Origin: Microbacteriaceae bacterium PS02333
Lineage (GTDB): Bacteria > Actinomycetota > Actinomycetes > Actinomycetales > Microbacteriaceae
Direction: 5' to 3'
DNA: 46,548 nucleotides
Assembly (NCBI GenBank): GCA_029959665.1
Contig: JASCOI010000015.1
Coordinates: 1 to 46,548, forward strand
The translations under genes and the position numbers were made by a program. Under the pieces are notes generated by a model. That model searched no databases. It was not told the origin of the DNA and saw only the letters and a program-made list of their open reading frames with translations. Below, piece after piece: positions 24,513 to 32,990 of the stretch (position 1 is its first letter; each line of letters begins with the position of its first letter).

Positions 24513-24569
24513 GGAGGCCCGGATCACCTCGGCGACGCAGGTCGCGTGGTCGAGGTGAGCCGAGCCTCC
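24513..24569 (-). terminator. three-part hairpin after purK, member of GGAGGC palindrome family
   Basis: Outer arms 24513-24522 and 24560-24569 (one mismatch), middle arms 24524-24531 with complement near 24551-24558, and a small inner stem together make a long imperfect hairpin. It lies 24 bases beyond the purK stop. Its outer arm GGAGGC/GCCTCC recurs in the palindromes at 38091 and 42999. Confidence 0.65.
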
Positions 24570-24593
24570 TGTCCGGTTCCGGTCCGTCCGCTG

Positions 24594-25730
24594 TCAGTCG
24601 TCGAAGTGCGCCGCGGCCGCGCGCGCCCGGTAGACGACGTCGTCGACGTCGTCACCGGTCACGGTGACGTGCCCGATCTTCCGGCCGGGCCGCGGGGCCT
24701 TGCCGTAGAAGTGGTACTTCGCCTCGGGGAACGCGGCGAGCGCCGCCGGGTACCGTGCCGCGAGGGCGCCGTCGGCCGGTCCGCCGAGCACGTTCACCAT
24801 CACCGCGGACGGCGCGTTCATGCCCGTCGCACCGAGCGGCAGGTCGAGCACGGCACGGAGGTGCTGCTCGAACTGGCTCGTCGTCGCACCGTCGATCGAC
24901 CAGTGGCCGGTGTTGTGCGGCCGCATCGCGAGTTCGTTGATGAGGATCCGCTCGTCACCGGTCTGGAACAGCTCCACCGCGAGCACGCCCGTGACGTCGA
25001 GCTCCTCGGCGATGCGCACCGCGATCGACTCGGTGAGATCGGCGATCCGTCCTGCGCTGTCCGGCGCCGGAGCCAGCACCTCGGCGCACACCCCGTCGCG
25101 CTGCTCCGTCTCGACGAGCGGCCACGCCACGACCTCGCCGGAGGGGCGTCGCGCCACGGACTGCGCGAGTTCGCGCGTGAACGGCACGAGCTCCTCGACG
25201 AGGAGCGCCTGGTCACCGCCTGCCTCGGCGATCGCGATGAACCAGTCGTCCACCTCGGCCGGGTCGGACACGACGCGGACGCCCTTGCCGTCGTAGCCGC
25301 CGCGAGCGGTCTTCACGACGGCTCGGCCACCGTGGTCGGCGATGAACTGCCGGAGCTCGTCCGGGTCCTGCACCGCGGCCCAGTCCGGGACGGGCAGGCC
25401 GAGGTCGGTGAGCCGCTGCCGCATCACGATCTTGTCCTGGGCGACGGCGAGCGCCCCCGGCCCCGGTCGGACCGCGACGCCCGCGTCGACGAGCGCGCGG
25501 AGGACCTCCTGCGGCACGTGCTCGTGGTCGAACGTGATCACGTCGACCTCCTCGGCGAAGGCGAGGACCGTCGCCGCATCGCGGTAGTCCCCCTCCGCCG
25601 TCGCCGCGATCGCTGCGGACATGCCGGGTCCTTCCGCGAGGACACGGATGTCCAGCCCCAGCTCGACGGCCGCTGGGACCATCATCCGGGCGAGCTGCCC
25701 TCCACCGACGACCCCGACGCGCAACGCCAT
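24594..25730 (-). CDS. purK: 5-(carboxyamino)imidazole ribonucleotide synthase PurK
   Basis: ATP-dependent carboxylation of AIR to N5-CAIR, feeding PurE. The 378-residue ATP-grasp protein starts RVGVVGGGQLARMM and shows FDHEHVP, VVKTARGGYDGKGV (ATP loop), NELAMRPHNTGHWSIDG and GKAPRPGRKIGH, all typical of PurK. ATG 25730 is preceded by GGAAGGAAC. Divergent from the GtrA gene. Confidence 0.97.
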   Translation of the reverse strand: MALRVGVVGGGQLARMMVPAAVELGLDIRVLAEGPGMSAAIAATAEGDYRDAATVLAFAEEVDVITFDHEHVPQEVLRALVDAGVAVRPGPGALAVAQDKIVMRQRLTDLGLPVPDWAAVQDPDELRQFIADHGGRAVVKTARGGYDGKGVRVVSDPAEVDDWFIAIAEAGGDQALLVEELVPFTRELAQSVARRPSGEVVAWPLVETEQRDGVCAEVLAPAPDSAGRIADLTESIAVRIAEELDVTGVLAVELFQTGDERILINELAMRPHNTGHWSIDGATTSQFEQHLRAVLDLPLGATGMNAPSAVMVNVLGGPADGALAARYPAALAAFPEAKYHFYGKAPRPGRKIGHVTVTGDDVDDVVYRARAAAAHFDD

Positions 25731-25777
25731 GCTGAGTGTTCCTTCCGCCGTTCTCACCGCGCAGGGAGAGCGGGCTG

Positions 25778-25783
25778 TCTACA
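25778..25783 (+). promoter_or_regulatory. -10 box TACAAT for gtrA-like gene
   Basis: TACAAT is one mismatch from TATAAT and the best -10 in the window. It lies 58 bases before GTG 25842. Confidence 0.55.
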
Positions 25784-25841
25784 ATCGATGTTCGGTCCGG
25801 GTTCCCCGGTCCGTCACAACTCTACGGATCCTGGAGACGAC

Positions 25842-26333
25842 GTGCGGCGACTCATCGCGCAGCTGGCCCGCTTCGGTGTGGTCGGCGCGGTCGGCTTCGT
25901 CGTCGACTTCACCGTGTTCAACCTGCTGCGTGCGACGGTGCTCTCCCCCGACGACGTCCATTCCGGGCCGTTCTGGGCGAAGGTCATCTCGACCGTCATC
26001 GCCATCATGGTGAACTGGATCGGCAACCGGTACTGGACCTTCCGCAACCAGCGCCGTTCGGTCGCGGCCCGCGAGGGGATCGAGTTCGTGGTCGTCTCGC
26101 TCGGCGGCATGGTCATCTCCCTCGGCTGCCTCGGGCTGTCCCACTACGTGTTCGGCTTCACGTCGGCGTTCGCGGACAACGTCTCCGGCAACGTCATCGG
26201 GCTGCTGCTCGGGACCGCGTTCCGCTTCTGGCTGTACAAGGTGTGGGTGTACCACCCCGACCGCGTTGAGCGCGAGGCGTCGCGCCGCGGCGGCGTCGTC
26301 GCCGCCGAGGTCCGCGAGCCGCACGAGGTCTGA
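25842..26333 (+). CDS. GtrA family membrane protein
   Basis: A 163-residue protein with four predicted membrane helices: LARFGVVGAVGFVVDFTVFNLL, a second around KVISTVIAIMVNWIGNRYWTF, a third near FVVVSLGGMVISLG, and a fourth near NVIGLLLGTAFRFWLYKVWVY. The NWIGNRYWTF motif is typical of GtrA, which is linked to flipping or presenting polyprenyl-phosphate sugars for GT-C enzymes. A charged C-terminal tail follows. GTG 25842 has CTGGAGACG upstream. The likely partners are the polyprenyl-phosphate GT2 at 11534 and the nearby GT-C proteins (inference). Confidence 0.9.
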   Translation: MRRLIAQLARFGVVGAVGFVVDFTVFNLLRATVLSPDDVHSGPFWAKVISTVIAIMVNWIGNRYWTFRNQRRSVAAREGIEFVVVSLGGMVISLGCLGLSHYVFGFTSAFADNVSGNVIGLLLGTAFRFWLYKVWVYHPDRVEREASRRGGVVAAEVREPHEV

Positions 26334-26412
26334 GCCGACCGCGCGGCGCCGTCCGCAAAGCGTCCGCGCGGCGTTCGGCTGGTGTCACGACGGCGGACGG
26401 CCGGCGTCCACC

Positions 26413-26418
26413 TAGGAT
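26413..26418 (+). promoter_or_regulatory. -10 box TAGGAT, leaderless-type
   Basis: TAGGAT is followed by six bases and then GTG 26425, with no room for a ribosome site. Confidence 0.6.
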
Positions 26419-26424
26419 TGTCGG

Positions 26425-27996
26425 GTGCCGACGACCCTTCCCGCCGACGTGACCGTGTCCGCTCCCCCCATCCGGCCGTGGGAGCGCATCGCCGTCGCCG
26501 TCGTGACGGCCGCCTTCGGCCTGTGGCTGCTCGTCTGGGCGCTCGTCCTGCCGACGTTCCAGGCGCCGGACGAGACGGCGCACATCGACGCCGCCGTGCA
26601 CCTGGCGATCGGTGACCCGTGGTCGGCCCCCGGCGAGATGCACGTGCTGAACGCCGTCCAGGTCGCCGCGCAGCAGCAGGCGACGCTGCCGAAGAGCGAG
26701 TGGTCGACGATGACCGAGCTGCTCGCCGCGAACCCCGGCGTCTCGCCCACCGTCAACCAGATGACGCAGCACCCGCCGACCGCGTACCTCGCCGGCGCCG
26801 CGGTCCTGCGAGCCGTGCACTTCGGGGACCTCCGGTTCGACCACGCCGTGCTCGCCCTCCGGATCGCCGATGCCCTGGCGGTCACCCCGCTGGCGCTGCT
26901 GGCGTGGGCGTCCGTCCGTCGGCTGACCCGCTCGCCGCGTGCGGCACTGGTCGGAGCGCTCGCGCTCTTCGCCACCCCGCAGCTCGCGTCGATCGGAGCC
27001 TCCGTCTCGAACGACGCGCCGGTGATGCTGCTGGCGGGGATCGTCGTCTGGCTGGCCGTCCGGCTCCTGACCGGTGACCTGCGGTGGCGGACGACGATCG
27101 GACTCGGCGTCGCACTCGGTGCGGCGATCTGGGTGAAGGGCACGGCGCTGCCCGCGATCCCCTTCGTCGCGCTCGTGGTGCTCGTCGCCGGCGCCGGCGT
27201 CCTGCCGATCGTGCACCGGCTCGTGCGCACCGTCGTGACGCTCGGCGTCGCCGGGGGCATCGGCGCGTGGTGGTGGCTCCACAACCTCGTCGCCTACCAC
27301 CGGCTGCAGCCGAACGGGTACGCGGCGATGCGGCCGCCGAAGGAGTTCCCGCCCGGTGAGCACCCGACGCTCGGCCACTTCCTCGACGTCAGCTGGGGCA
27401 CCATCGCTCGGACGTTCTGGGGCAGCCCCGGGATCAAGGCGCAGGTGACAATCGGCGACGTCCTCACCGGGGTCCTGACGATCGTCGCACTGCTCGCCGT
27501 GGTGCTCTTCGCGTTCCGCCGTGGGCCCGAGCTCCGGGCCGTCGTCGTCCTCGCGGTGTTCCCGGCGCTCCTGATCGGGATCCAGACCTACACGAGCGCG
27601 CACGCGTACCTGACCACGACCGAGGTCGCCGCCACCCAGGGCCGCTACTACTTCCCCGCGATCGTGTGCTTCATCGCGATCAGCGCGGTGGCCTGGCGGA
27701 GGATCCCGCGGAGCGCCGGTGGTCGGCGTGCCCTGGCGATCGCGCTCGCCGTCGCGGGCCCGGTGGTCGGACTCTACGGGCTGACCGTCGTGACGAGCTG
27801 GTTCTGGAACGCCGCACGGGTGCCGCTGTCCGGGCTCGCGGTCGAGCGGTACACCGCCCTCGGTCCGGTCCCCGTGTCGGTCGTCGTCGTGGCCGTGGTC
27901 GTCATGCTCGTCGGGCTGGCGCTGACCGTCGCGGCCGTCGTGGTGGCCCCGGGTGTCCGCGACCGCGCACCGCGGCGGGAGCGCGTGACGGTCTGA
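26425..27996 (+). CDS. DUF2142 family membrane protein
   Basis: A 523-residue multi-pass protein. The first helix is followed by LPTFQAPDETAHIDAAVHLAIG, the DUF2142 signature loop with Asp-Glu. A long polar extracytoplasmic segment (about residues 70-115, including MTQHPPTAYLAG) follows, then about ten helices. Related to the proteins encoded at 7384 and 31534. Likely a GT-C-like sugar transferase acting outside the membrane, but no member's reaction can be assumed. It starts as a leaderless-type GTG. Confidence 0.83.
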   Translation: MPTTLPADVTVSAPPIRPWERIAVAVVTAAFGLWLLVWALVLPTFQAPDETAHIDAAVHLAIGDPWSAPGEMHVLNAVQVAAQQQATLPKSEWSTMTELLAANPGVSPTVNQMTQHPPTAYLAGAAVLRAVHFGDLRFDHAVLALRIADALAVTPLALLAWASVRRLTRSPRAALVGALALFATPQLASIGASVSNDAPVMLLAGIVVWLAVRLLTGDLRWRTTIGLGVALGAAIWVKGTALPAIPFVALVVLVAGAGVLPIVHRLVRTVVTLGVAGGIGAWWWLHNLVAYHRLQPNGYAAMRPPKEFPPGEHPTLGHFLDVSWGTIARTFWGSPGIKAQVTIGDVLTGVLTIVALLAVVLFAFRRGPELRAVVVLAVFPALLIGIQTYTSAHAYLTTTEVAATQGRYYFPAIVCFIAISAVAWRRIPRSAGGRRALAIALAVAGPVVGLYGLTVVTSWFWNAARVPLSGLAVERYTALGPVPVSVVVVAVVVMLVGLALTVAAVVVAPGVRDRAPRRERVTV

Positions 27997-28008
27997 CGTC
28001 GTGCCCGC

Positions 28009-28024
28009 CCGACCTCCGGGTCGG
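28009..28024. terminator. short hairpin between convergent genes
   Basis: A 6-base stem (28009-28014 and 28019-28024) with a 4-base loop sits in the 46-base gap between two convergent stop codons. A plausible shared terminator, but short. Confidence 0.4.
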
Positions 28025-28042
28025 CCGGTCGCCGCGTCTTGG

Positions 28043-29017
28043 TCAGGCGGCCGGGGCCTCTTCCGCCTCGCCCGCGGACTTCCGGGCGAACCAGGTGGGG
28101 ATCGACGCGCAGAGCAGGAACAGCGCGTCGACGGCAAGGCTCCACACGCGCGTGACCACGACGACGACGAGTGCGACCGGCCCGGGCATCACGAGCCCGA
28201 GGAGCAGCGCCTGCACGCCTTCGCGGACGCCGAGCCCGCCAGGAGCGAAGACCGCGAGCATGCTGATCGCGGAAGCCATGCTCGCGGCGCCGATGACGAA
28301 CGCGGCGTCGCTGCCCTTGAGCGACGGGTACACGGCCAGGGTGATGAAGTAGTACGCGGTCCCGGAGAACAGCGCGCCGACGACGTACAGCGCCGCGCCG
28401 CCGAGGACCGTCCCGATGCCGGGGGTGACGTCCTCGTCGAGTGGCTGCCGGCGCAGGATGCGGAGGGCCGTGCTCACGAGGAAGACGAAGACCTTCGGGA
28501 TCAGGCAGACCACGCAGCCGACGAACGCTGCGATCATCAACACCACGATCCACGGATCGAGGGCGTGGGTGCGGGGGTCGATGAGCAGCAGCACCAATGC
28601 GAGTGCCAGGGTCGCGGCGATCTGCAGGCCGCCCTCGAGCAGACCGCTGACGCCGAGCCGGGCCTTCGAGACCCCGTGCCGGGACGCGAAGTACACCTTG
28701 CCGATGATCCAGGTCGCCGCGCCGGGGATGTACCGGCCCATCCACGACTTGGCGTACACGGCCGTCAGGGTCACCCCGCTGCCCTTGAGCCCCGTCGCAC
28801 CGAGCCTCCGGAGCAGGTAGAACCAGATGCCGACGCCCCAGTAGCGGAAGCCGAGGCTGATCGCCGTCGCGACGGCGACCCACCACCAGTTCCACCGGAT
28901 GCCGGCGAGCTGCCCCCAGTCGACGCTCCGCACGTACAGGAACAGGAAGACCGCGAGCGCCACGTAGAACACGATCGGCACCGCGCGTCGGAGGACCGCG
29001 CGCGTCCTGGGGCTCAT
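28043..29017 (-). CDS. LPG-synthase transmembrane/flippase-like (UPF0104) protein
   Basis: A 324-residue membrane protein with about eight helices. The FAPGGLGVREG motif near residue 260 and the FRYWGVGIWFYLLRRLG and YIPGAATWIIGKV segments match the MprF-like N-terminal domain/AglD family, whose members move lipid-linked groups across membranes. There is no soluble aminoacyl-transferase domain. It overlaps the pyruvyltransferase gene by 4 bases (ATGA), so the two are coupled. It may flip the lipid intermediate of this glycan locus, since no Wzx homologue is seen. Function inferred. Confidence 0.82.
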   Translation of the reverse strand: MSPRTRAVLRRAVPIVFYVALAVFLFLYVRSVDWGQLAGIRWNWWWVAVATAISLGFRYWGVGIWFYLLRRLGATGLKGSGVTLTAVYAKSWMGRYIPGAATWIIGKVYFASRHGVSKARLGVSGLLEGGLQIAATLALALVLLLIDPRTHALDPWIVVLMIAAFVGCVVCLIPKVFVFLVSTALRILRRQPLDEDVTPGIGTVLGGAALYVVGALFSGTAYYFITLAVYPSLKGSDAAFVIGAASMASAISMLAVFAPGGLGVREGVQALLLGLVMPGPVALVVVVVTRVWSLAVDALFLLCASIPTWFARKSAGEAEEAPAA

Positions 29018-30237
29018 CGGATCGCCTCGGTACCCCTGGCGAAGTCGTCGCGCAGGGCCGCGCTCATCGTCGCGACACCGTCGGCGAGGTCGGCCACGAC
29101 GGCGGTGCGCTCGCGGTCGAGCTCCTCGAGGGAGGCGATCACGTCCGACACGAACGACGGCCGGAGTGCGTCCTCGATCGGGCGGGCGAACCGCTGCATG
29201 CCGATCTGCTCGAAGAAGAGGCGGCCCTTGTCGACGTAGTAGAGCACCGTGGCGGGCACACCGGCGATGGTGGCCACGATCGCCGAGTGCAGCCGGCTCG
29301 CGACGAACAGCCGGCTCCTGGACATGAGTCCCGCGTACTCCGACGGTGAGAACACGTCGGCCTCGACGACGTGCGCGCGCTCCGGGTGTCGCAGCCCGGC
29401 GATGACCTCACGCGCGAAGGCGGCATCGCCCTCGGACGCCTCCATGTGCATCGGGTAGAACACGACGTCCGTGTCCCATCGATCGACGACGGCGTCGACG
29501 AGGTCCGTCAGCGCGCGCCGGTAGGTCTGGAGGTCCTCAGACTCGGCGTGCGCCTTCCGGAACGCCTTCGGCACGAACCGGAAGGGGATCCAGCCGCTGC
29601 GCTTGTAGTGGAACCAGCGTCGGACGCCGATGCCGATCGACCCGTCGAGGCGTTCGGCCGTGAGCCCCGTGGTGCGCTCGAGACGCTCGAGCACGTCGGT
29701 GTCGGGCGTCGTGACGGTGCCGACCACGGCGGGGTCGAACGACGAGACGACCGGCGTCCGCACGCCCCACGCCACCAGCTTCTCGCGGGATTCGTCGTCG
29801 CGGACGAGGAACACCTCGGTCAGGTCGACCGTCGCGCGGATGAGGCGCTTGCTGATCGACGCGGACGTCGGGCCGATGCCCTGGAAGGCGCCGACGAGGT
29901 GACGGTTCACGAGCCGGAGCAGCAGGAGCTTGAGCAGCCAGTACACGAGCCCGAGCTTGTTCGTGTAGTCCTTCAGGATCTCCCCGCCACCCCAGAGCAC
30001 CACATCGGCACCGCGCGCCGCCCGGAGGAGCCGGAACAGGTCGCCGACGCCGGTGCTGTAGGGCGACACCGGCAGGAACCGGATGCCGAACCAGGCGGCG
30101 TCGCGCTCGGGGTACTGCGACAGCGAGACGATCTCGGCGCCCGGCCAGCGGTGACGTGCCAGCTCGACGTTGCCGGCGAGGATCGCACGGTCCCCGCGGT
30201 TGTGGGGGGAATCGCTATTGTGGATCAGAACTCGCAC
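29014..30237 (-). CDS. polysaccharide pyruvyl transferase family protein
   Basis: A 407-residue protein of the CsaB/WcaK family, which puts ketal pyruvate on glycans from phosphoenolpyruvate. It begins VRVLIHNSDSPHNRGDRAIL, has LWGGGEILKDYTNK, AFQGIGPTSASISK and, near the C-terminus, the conserved SRLHSAIVATIAGVP. GTG 30237 follows CAGGAGACCC. Pyruvylated wall polymers anchor SLH-type proteins in some Gram-positives; no SLH protein is in the window. Co-translated with the flippase-like gene. The acceptor sugar is unknown. Confidence 0.85.
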   Translation of the reverse strand: MRVLIHNSDSPHNRGDRAILAGNVELARHRWPGAEIVSLSQYPERDAAWFGIRFLPVSPYSTGVGDLFRLLRAARGADVVLWGGGEILKDYTNKLGLVYWLLKLLLLRLVNRHLVGAFQGIGPTSASISKRLIRATVDLTEVFLVRDDESREKLVAWGVRTPVVSSFDPAVVGTVTTPDTDVLERLERTTGLTAERLDGSIGIGVRRWFHYKRSGWIPFRFVPKAFRKAHAESEDLQTYRRALTDLVDAVVDRWDTDVVFYPMHMEASEGDAAFAREVIAGLRHPERAHVVEADVFSPSEYAGLMSRSRLFVASRLHSAIVATIAGVPATVLYYVDKGRLFFEQIGMQRFARPIEDALRPSFVSDVIASLEELDRERTAVVADLADGVATMSAALRDDFARGTEAIR

Positions 30238-30365
30238 GGGTCTCCTGCTCGGGGGTCCGGCCCGCTGACGCCGATCGTCGACCGGCTCCGCGGACCCCCA
30301 GCAGGGTACCAATGCCCGTCCGGGACTCGTCGACGAACCGCGCCCGACGCAGCGAAGGAACCCCC

Positions 30366-31541
30366 ATGCCCGTCCCCGCCCGGCCCCGCGTGCTCGTGCT
30401 CGCGTCCACCTTCCCCGCACGTCCCGACGACGGCGTCCCCGCGTTCGTCCTCGACCTCGCCCGGCAAGAGGCGACGGAGTTCGAGACCGCGGTGCTCACG
30501 CCGCGGGTGCCAGGAGCGGCACGGTCCGAGGTCGTCGACGGTGTCCGGGTCGTGCGGTTCCCGTACTTCCCACGTCGGTTCGAGGACCTCGCGGACGGTG
30601 CGATCCTCGACAACCTCAAGGAACGTCGGAGTCGCCTCGTGCAGGTGCCCGCACTGATGGCCGCGCAGTACGCCGCGGTGCGCCGGGCGGTCCGGTCGTT
30701 CCGTCCCGACGTGATCCACGCGCACTGGGCGATCCCGCAGGCCCTGATCGCGACCCTCGCGGCACCGGGCGTCCCCCTCGTCGTGACCACCCACGGCGGC
30801 GACGTCTACGCGCTCCGGGCGGCGCCGCTCGTCCGTCTGAAGCGCTGGGTGCTCGGGCGCGCGGCCCACGTGACGACGGTCAACGGCGAGATGCGCGATC
30901 GTCTCACCGGATGGGGCGTCCCCACGGCGCGGTCGAGCGTCGTCCCGATGGGCGTCGACCTCGCCCCGGCCGAAGCGGCTCGCCAGCGCGGCGAGCGCCG
31001 CTCCGGACGGGTCGTCGCGGTGGGTCGGCTGGTCGAGAAGAAGGGGTTCGGCAACCTCATCGAGGCGCTCCGCGGCATCGAGGACGTCCCGTGGGAGCTC
31101 GTCGTCATCGGGGACGGCCCGTACCGCGAGCGGCTCGAACGGCAGGCGACCGGGCTGCAGGTGACGTTCCTCGGGCAGCGTGGCAAGACCGAGGTGCTCG
31201 ACGCCTTGGCGTCCGCCACGGTCGTCGCACTGCCGTCGGTCCCGGCGGCGAACGGGGACCAGGAGGGTCTGCCGGTGACGCTGCTCGAGGCCGCGGCCGT
31301 CGGCGCCGCGATCGTCGCCAGCGACCTGCCGGGGATCCGCGACGTCGTCGAGACCGACGTGTCCGGGTTGCTCGTCGCACCGGGCGACGTCCCCGCGCTC
31401 CGGTCCGCGCTCAGGACGGTGCTGACCGACGACGGGGCACGAGCACGCTTCCAGGACGGCGCAGCGGCCGCGGCGCAGGCGTTCTCGGGCGACCGGATCG
31501 GCGAACGCTACCGGGCCGTCATCCGGGCCGCGCTCAGCTGA
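30366..31541 (+). CDS. glycosyltransferase family 4 protein
   Basis: A 391-residue GT-B enzyme. N-terminal VLVLASTFPARPDDGVPAFV, central HAHWAIPQALI and VTTHGGDVYALR, then VAVGRLVEKKGFGNLIEA, IGDGPYRERLE and NGDQEGLPVTLLEAAAVG with the donor-site E-x7-E. It resembles exopolysaccharide GT4 enzymes. ATG 30366 has GAAGGAACC upstream. Its stop overlaps the convergent DUF2142 gene by 8 bases. Divergent from the pyruvyltransferase. Donor unknown. Confidence 0.9.
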   Translation: MPVPARPRVLVLASTFPARPDDGVPAFVLDLARQEATEFETAVLTPRVPGAARSEVVDGVRVVRFPYFPRRFEDLADGAILDNLKERRSRLVQVPALMAAQYAAVRRAVRSFRPDVIHAHWAIPQALIATLAAPGVPLVVTTHGGDVYALRAAPLVRLKRWVLGRAAHVTTVNGEMRDRLTGWGVPTARSSVVPMGVDLAPAEAARQRGERRSGRVVAVGRLVEKKGFGNLIEALRGIEDVPWELVVIGDGPYRERLERQATGLQVTFLGQRGKTEVLDALASATVVALPSVPAANGDQEGLPVTLLEAAAVGAAIVASDLPGIRDVVETDVSGLLVAPGDVPALRSALRTVLTDDGARARFQDGAAAAAQAFSGDRIGERYRAVIRAALS

Positions 31542-32982
31542 CCGAGCCCCGGCGAGCGGCCGAACGTCGGCCGGCACCGCGCGAGGCGGGTCCGTCCGGG
31601 CGATGACGCTCCGCGAGCACGAACGCGACGAGCGCGAGCACGAGGGCGGCCATCGACACGACGAAGGCGAGGGTGCCCACCGCGCCCGAGTGCGGCAGCA
31701 TCGCCACGCCCGAGAACGTCACGAGCGACACCGACGGCACGACGGCGAGTGCTGACCACGCGACGAGGAACCACGCCGACGCACGACCCCACGAGACCAG
31801 CCCGGCGGCGACCAGGAAGCCGACCGGTACGACGACCGTCAGCACGTACCGGTTGATCGCGCCACCGCCTCCTGCCACGTAGCGCAGCTCGGCGACGGTG
31901 AACAGGACGGTCACGACGGCGAGCATCGCCACGACGAGCGCGGTGCGGAGCGCGTCACCCCCACGGGGCAGGGATCGACGTCGGAGCACCCCGTGCAGCA
32001 CCATCGCCACCACGGCGAGGAGGACCGGGACGACGAGGAGGAGCCACGGCACCGCGGACAGCGGGTCGAGCGCACCACGGAACACGCCGTAGATCCCGCG
32101 CCAGAACTCCGGGTCGACCGCCACCTGCAGGTCGCTGCGCTTCTCGCGCGGGACGTGGCCGGCCCACCCGGTCGGACGACCGCTGAAGCTGCCGGCGACC
32201 TCGCGGTTCCGCAGGTAGAACCAGCCGGACGCGGCCGAGGCGGCGACGAGCGGGGCGATCCCGGCGACGATCCTGCCGCCGATGCCGCGGAGCGCACCGA
32301 GTCGGACACGACGGGCGAGCAGGAACGCCACGACGATCGCGGCGAGCCAGATCCCGAACGACAACCGCGTCGTCATCCCGGCTGCGCCGACGAGCACGCC
32401 GCCGACGAGCAGGCGCGGCCCGACCCCGGAGCGGAGCGCTGCTCCGGCCACACCCGCGGCGAGCGCGCAGAGGACGGCGTACAGCGAGTCGTTGTAGATC
32501 GAGCCCCCCTGCACGACGACGATGCCCGTGAGCGCGACGACGACGCCGACGGCGGACGGGAGGCGACGGGCGTCGGGGAAGCACCGTGCGGCCGCCCACG
32601 CGGAGGCGAGCACGAGCAGGCCGGCGAAGACGACGCTGCACAACCGGCCGAGCATCACGGCCACCAGCACGTGACCGCTGTCCCACGCCGGTCCCACGAT
32701 CGGTGCGAGCACCAGGTAGAACAGCGGCGGGTGCTGCGCGACCCACTGGACCGGCGGGTGCGCGCCGAACGGCACGGTGTTCCGCAGGCCGTCGGCGAAC
32801 AGCGGGAGGTGCCCGTGCCACACCTGCAGGGCGTAGTCGAGGTGCGCGGGCTCGTCGGCGCTGCCGAGCGGGTCGGTCGTGAAGGCCCGCGCGACGGAGG
32901 CCGCCATCACGACCACGACGGCGAGCAGCACGGTCGGGGTGGCCCAGGCGTGCCGCTGCAGGCGTGCGAAGAAGGACGCCAT
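31534..32982 (-). CDS. DUF2142 family membrane protein
   Basis: A 482-residue multi-pass protein. After the first helix comes LGSADEPAHLDYALQVWHG, the DUF2142 signature, then QWVAQHPPLFYLVLAP, and about ten helices. It is the third member of the family in this window. ATG 32982 starts 8 bases after the ugd stop on the same strand, so the two are probably co-transcribed. Its C-terminus is basic and cytoplasmic. Reaction not established. Confidence 0.83.
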   Translation of the reverse strand: MASFFARLQRHAWATPTVLLAVVVVMAASVARAFTTDPLGSADEPAHLDYALQVWHGHLPLFADGLRNTVPFGAHPPVQWVAQHPPLFYLVLAPIVGPAWDSGHVLVAVMLGRLCSVVFAGLLVLASAWAAARCFPDARRLPSAVGVVVALTGIVVVQGGSIYNDSLYAVLCALAAGVAGAALRSGVGPRLLVGGVLVGAAGMTTRLSFGIWLAAIVVAFLLARRVRLGALRGIGGRIVAGIAPLVAASAASGWFYLRNREVAGSFSGRPTGWAGHVPREKRSDLQVAVDPEFWRGIYGVFRGALDPLSAVPWLLLVVPVLLAVVAMVLHGVLRRRSLPRGGDALRTALVVAMLAVVTVLFTVAELRYVAGGGGAINRYVLTVVVPVGFLVAAGLVSWGRASAWFLVAWSALAVVPSVSLVTFSGVAMLPHSGAVGTLAFVVSMAALVLALVAFVLAERHRPDGPASRGAGRRSAARRGSVS

Positions 32983-32990
32983 CTGGTGGA

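Noticed and set aside
26339-26373. Ten-base direct repeat as a terminator between the gtrA-like gene and the DUF2142 gene
   Set aside because: The copies are direct, not inverted, so they form no long stem; GC-rich chance repetition is likely.
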